DNA of 64,000 nucleotides from positions 2,383,831 to 2,447,830 of the forward strand of contig CM036231.1 in assembly GCA_020631735.1 (NCBI GenBank). The letters run 5' to 3'. The notes beneath the pieces are model-generated. The model did no database searches. It saw only the letters and a list, made by a program, of their open reading frames with translations, and had not been told where the DNA came from. The translations under genes were made by a program, and so were the position numbers. Positions within the stretch are counted from its first letter, which is position 1; each line of letters starts with the position of its first letter. Positions 62,044 to 64,000 of this stretch are shown in pieces. The stretch is from Saccharum officinarum. Lineage: Eukaryota > Streptophyta > Magnoliopsida > Poales > Poaceae.

Positions 62044-62068
62044 GGTGGGGCCATCCCCTTCAGCTTGA

Positions 62069-62676
62069 CTAGCTCAAGAGTCCCCGAGACTCGAGTAGGG
62101 TATTAGAGACGACGAGCAGTAAATGCCCTGCTCTCCGACCAGCCAATGTAATAGGCTTAGAGCTGTAGAAGGAGGACATAGTTGTGTTATTGTAAGCTTG
62201 AGCCTCTTTAGGTAAGCTTGTAATAACGTAACTGTATATCAATATAAGCTTGTTTGCTTTATACAAAACGTGTTTAAGCTTGGTTTGTGTTGGTGTAACT
62301 AAGTAGGAACATGTTAACGTTCAGTTTAGTTGTACCGTTTTGCTCGTTACATCATCCCGAAGGTTTTGTGCGGTCCTTGGTTGGCATGTGGTCGGAGTGT
62401 GAGGTAACATGACCTGTACACACGTGGACACGGACAAGTCAAACCAAGGGAGGACCTGCCGATCACCCGCGACGTGGAGAACGGATCTCGTGCACGTGTT
62501 GGGAGGAACCGGAGACAAGATCTACTCCGAAAACCGTAGAAGGAGTGATGGTCAGCTTGTACTGGCTAAATCAGAATATCCATAAAATTCGTAGTGACAC
62601 ATTAGAGTGGTCGGAGAAATCATGATTGCTTTATTAAAGTAAATTGAAAATGTAAGTTGAATACATATCTCATTAA
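62069..62676. other. Spacer between the additional ORF and the pol end of the Tat element
   Basis: No coding region. The two Tat ORFs converge tail to tail across these 608 bp, so both 3' untranslated ends and poly(A) sites probably lie here. Confidence 0.55.
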
Positions 62677-64000
62677 TTAAGCATAGAAACGTTTAAGCTT
62701 GTCGATGTGCCACGAGTTTGGTACGTCCGTGCCGTCCAGGTGAGCTAACCTGTAAGACGTTGGGCGTGTGACTTCCTTGATCATGAAGGGTCCCTCCCAT
62801 GGGGTTGCGAGTTTGTGGACGCCGGCCTGGTTCGTCTTCCACTTTAGTACTAAATCCCCGACCATGAAGAAACACTCCTTAACGTTCTTGTTGTAGTACC
62901 TGCGCAAAACAGCAAGGTATTTGGCTGTGCGTACGCAAGAATCGAGCCTTTTCTCCTCTGCGCTGTTGATTTCTAGCTCTCGTGCTTCCTTAACCTTGCC
63001 CTCATCAAAGTTCTCTACCCGTGCTGATCTGAAAGCTATATCTATTGGGAGGACTGCCTCAGCGCCGTAAACCATAAAGTATGGTGAGACGCCGGTGTTA
63101 CGACTGGGCTGAGTTCGGACGCCCCATACCACGGCTGGTAGCTCCTTGAGCCATCTTCCAGGAGTTTTATCGTTTGCTCTGTACATCCTCTTCTTTAATG
63201 CGTCCAAAATCATGCCATTTGCCCGCTCGACTTGTCCATTAGCTCTAGGGTGTGCCACCGAGACGTATTTTACAACTATGCTCCTTTCATCACAGAAGTC
63301 CCAAAAAGCGTTCCCGGTGAACTGAGTACCCAAATCGGTAATGATGCTGTTGGGCACGCCGAAACGGTGGATGACCTGGTCGAGGAATGTGATAGCTTTC
63401 TCTGAAGATGCCCGTACCAGAGGCATGTATTCTATCCACTTAGAAAATTTATCAATTAGCACGAAGACGAATGTAAATTTCCCTGGAGCTGGTTTGAAAG
63501 GCCCGATCATGTCCAGTCCCCAGCATGCGAAAGGCCAAGAGGCTAGAATCGTCTGGATCTCGTGTGCTGGCACATGGATTCTCTTGGAGAAGAACTGACA
63601 ACCTTTGCAGCGGCGAACTAGCTTCTCTGCATCGGCTACTGTTGATGGCCAATAGAAACCTGCTCAGAAAGCCTTACCGACCAGTGTTCTTGAGGCCGCG
63701 TGGTTGCCGCAGGAGCCAGAGTGGATTTGGTCTAGGAGATGTTCACCTTCCACCTGGGTTACACACTTCATCAAGATTTCCTCCTTAGCGTTTTTGCGCC
63801 ATAACTTGCCATCAACGAGCAGGTGCTGCTTACTGCGACGCATCAGGCGCTCATTTTCTAGTCGATCGATATAACCGCTACCATCTGTTAAGTACTTGAT
63901 GAAGGGTGTTCTCTAGTCCGGCTCATTAGTGGTCGGAAGCGGCTCAGTTGTGCTCGGCACCGGAACCGTAACCACTAATTGCTGGTCTGGAACTTTGTCG
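62677..64000 (-). pseudogene. pol of the Tat-clade Gypsy element (integrase part; two in-frame stops)
   Basis: The minus-strand frame enters from beyond the window. 63570-63720 carries the integrase zinc finger (HSGSCGNHAA, then CKGC). 62677-63573 has the catalytic core (FACWGLDMIGPF, TDLGTQFTGNAFW, HPRANGQVERANG with its Glu) and a C-terminal part ending FYA before TAA at 62677-62679. Two nonsense codons interrupt it: TGA at 63664-63666, and TAG at 63913-63915 where the family usually has Trp (DW.TPF). No chromodomain follows, as expected for Tat elements. The copy cannot make a full polyprotein. Confidence 0.88.

Larger units (their letters stand above)
38606..62068 (+). pseudogene. Additional antisense ORF of the Tat element, six exons, split by the Tekay insertion
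   Basis: Exons with GT-AG junctions: 38606-39410, 39490-39968, 40048-40582, 40652-40850, 40925-41071, and 41157-41699 continuing at 62044-62068 beyond the insertion. Phases agree at every junction. Exon 1 encodes the putative gypsy-type transposon domain (GEIVVFEDFFKRGFGIPVHPF). The middle has a basic, NLS-like KKRRR and acidic Pro/Glu-rich sequence. Exons 4-6 form a long coiled coil. Tat elements carry such an ORF between the 3' LTR and pol on the opposite strand; its role is unknown. Exon 1 has at least two frame changes (an A5 run at about 39112, another after 39210), and the last exon is cut by a 20-kb insertion, so the copy is dead. Confidence 0.8.

Overview
The window is nuclear DNA of a grass (Poaceae). 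The gene style (GC-rich first exons, GT-AG introns), Tourist- and Stowaway-like MITEs, a Tekay-type chromovirus and a Tat-type Gypsy element point to a panicoid, probably an Andropogoneae species such as sorghum, Miscanthus or sugarcane. The species is an inference; the family level is well supported.

Layout. 1-7030 is the 3' part of a plus-strand LTR retrotransposon that carries only a gag-like ORF, a 3.3-kb non-coding interior, a polypurine tract and a 2.3-kb LTR. 7031-11220 is transposon debris: a possible Helitron end, a 5'-truncated LINE with target-site duplication, a 40-base C run and a tRNA-derived SINE with a perfect 16-bp duplication. 11600-36260 is the gene-bearing part, all genes on the minus strand: RTF2 (11868-12926, single exon), a hAT transposase remnant (13618-15311), a seven-exon bHLH factor of the LRL/bHLH66 type (17927-21167), an uncertain gene near 26.6-28 kb, a 100-N gap, and an eleven-exon ubiquitin-specific protease like UBP23 (29205-36257). 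MITEs and hAT pieces lie between and inside these genes.

36832-64000 is a minus-strand Tat-clade Gypsy element. Its 3' LTR sits 575 bp upstream of the protease ATG and points toward it. Next come 68-bp repeats, a six-exon plus-strand additional ORF and, at the right edge, pol with two in-frame stops. A young Tekay chromovirus (41700-62043, TSD GGTGG) is inserted into the last exon of the additional ORF. Its interior appears twice around a 100-N gap; the indel pattern indicates two unmerged contig ends, so the real element is probably near 16 kb rather than 20 kb.

Most unusual content. The Tekay element encodes, ahead of gag-pol, a separate ORF that begins with a near-copy of the histone H3 tail (18 of the first 21 residues, keeping K4 and K9-S10), followed by a long coiled coil and, in a shifted frame, an acidic tail. 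The same element carries a chromodomain. The ORF1 and gag start codons both follow splice-acceptor-like sequences, and the LTR itself holds a chain of small phase-compatible exons ending in a stop. Together these suggest a spliced chromovirus with a histone-mimic protein. Several single-base homopolymer losses (protease, ORF1, gag) suggest residual assembly errors, so the frameshifts should not be read as true pseudogenisation without checking.
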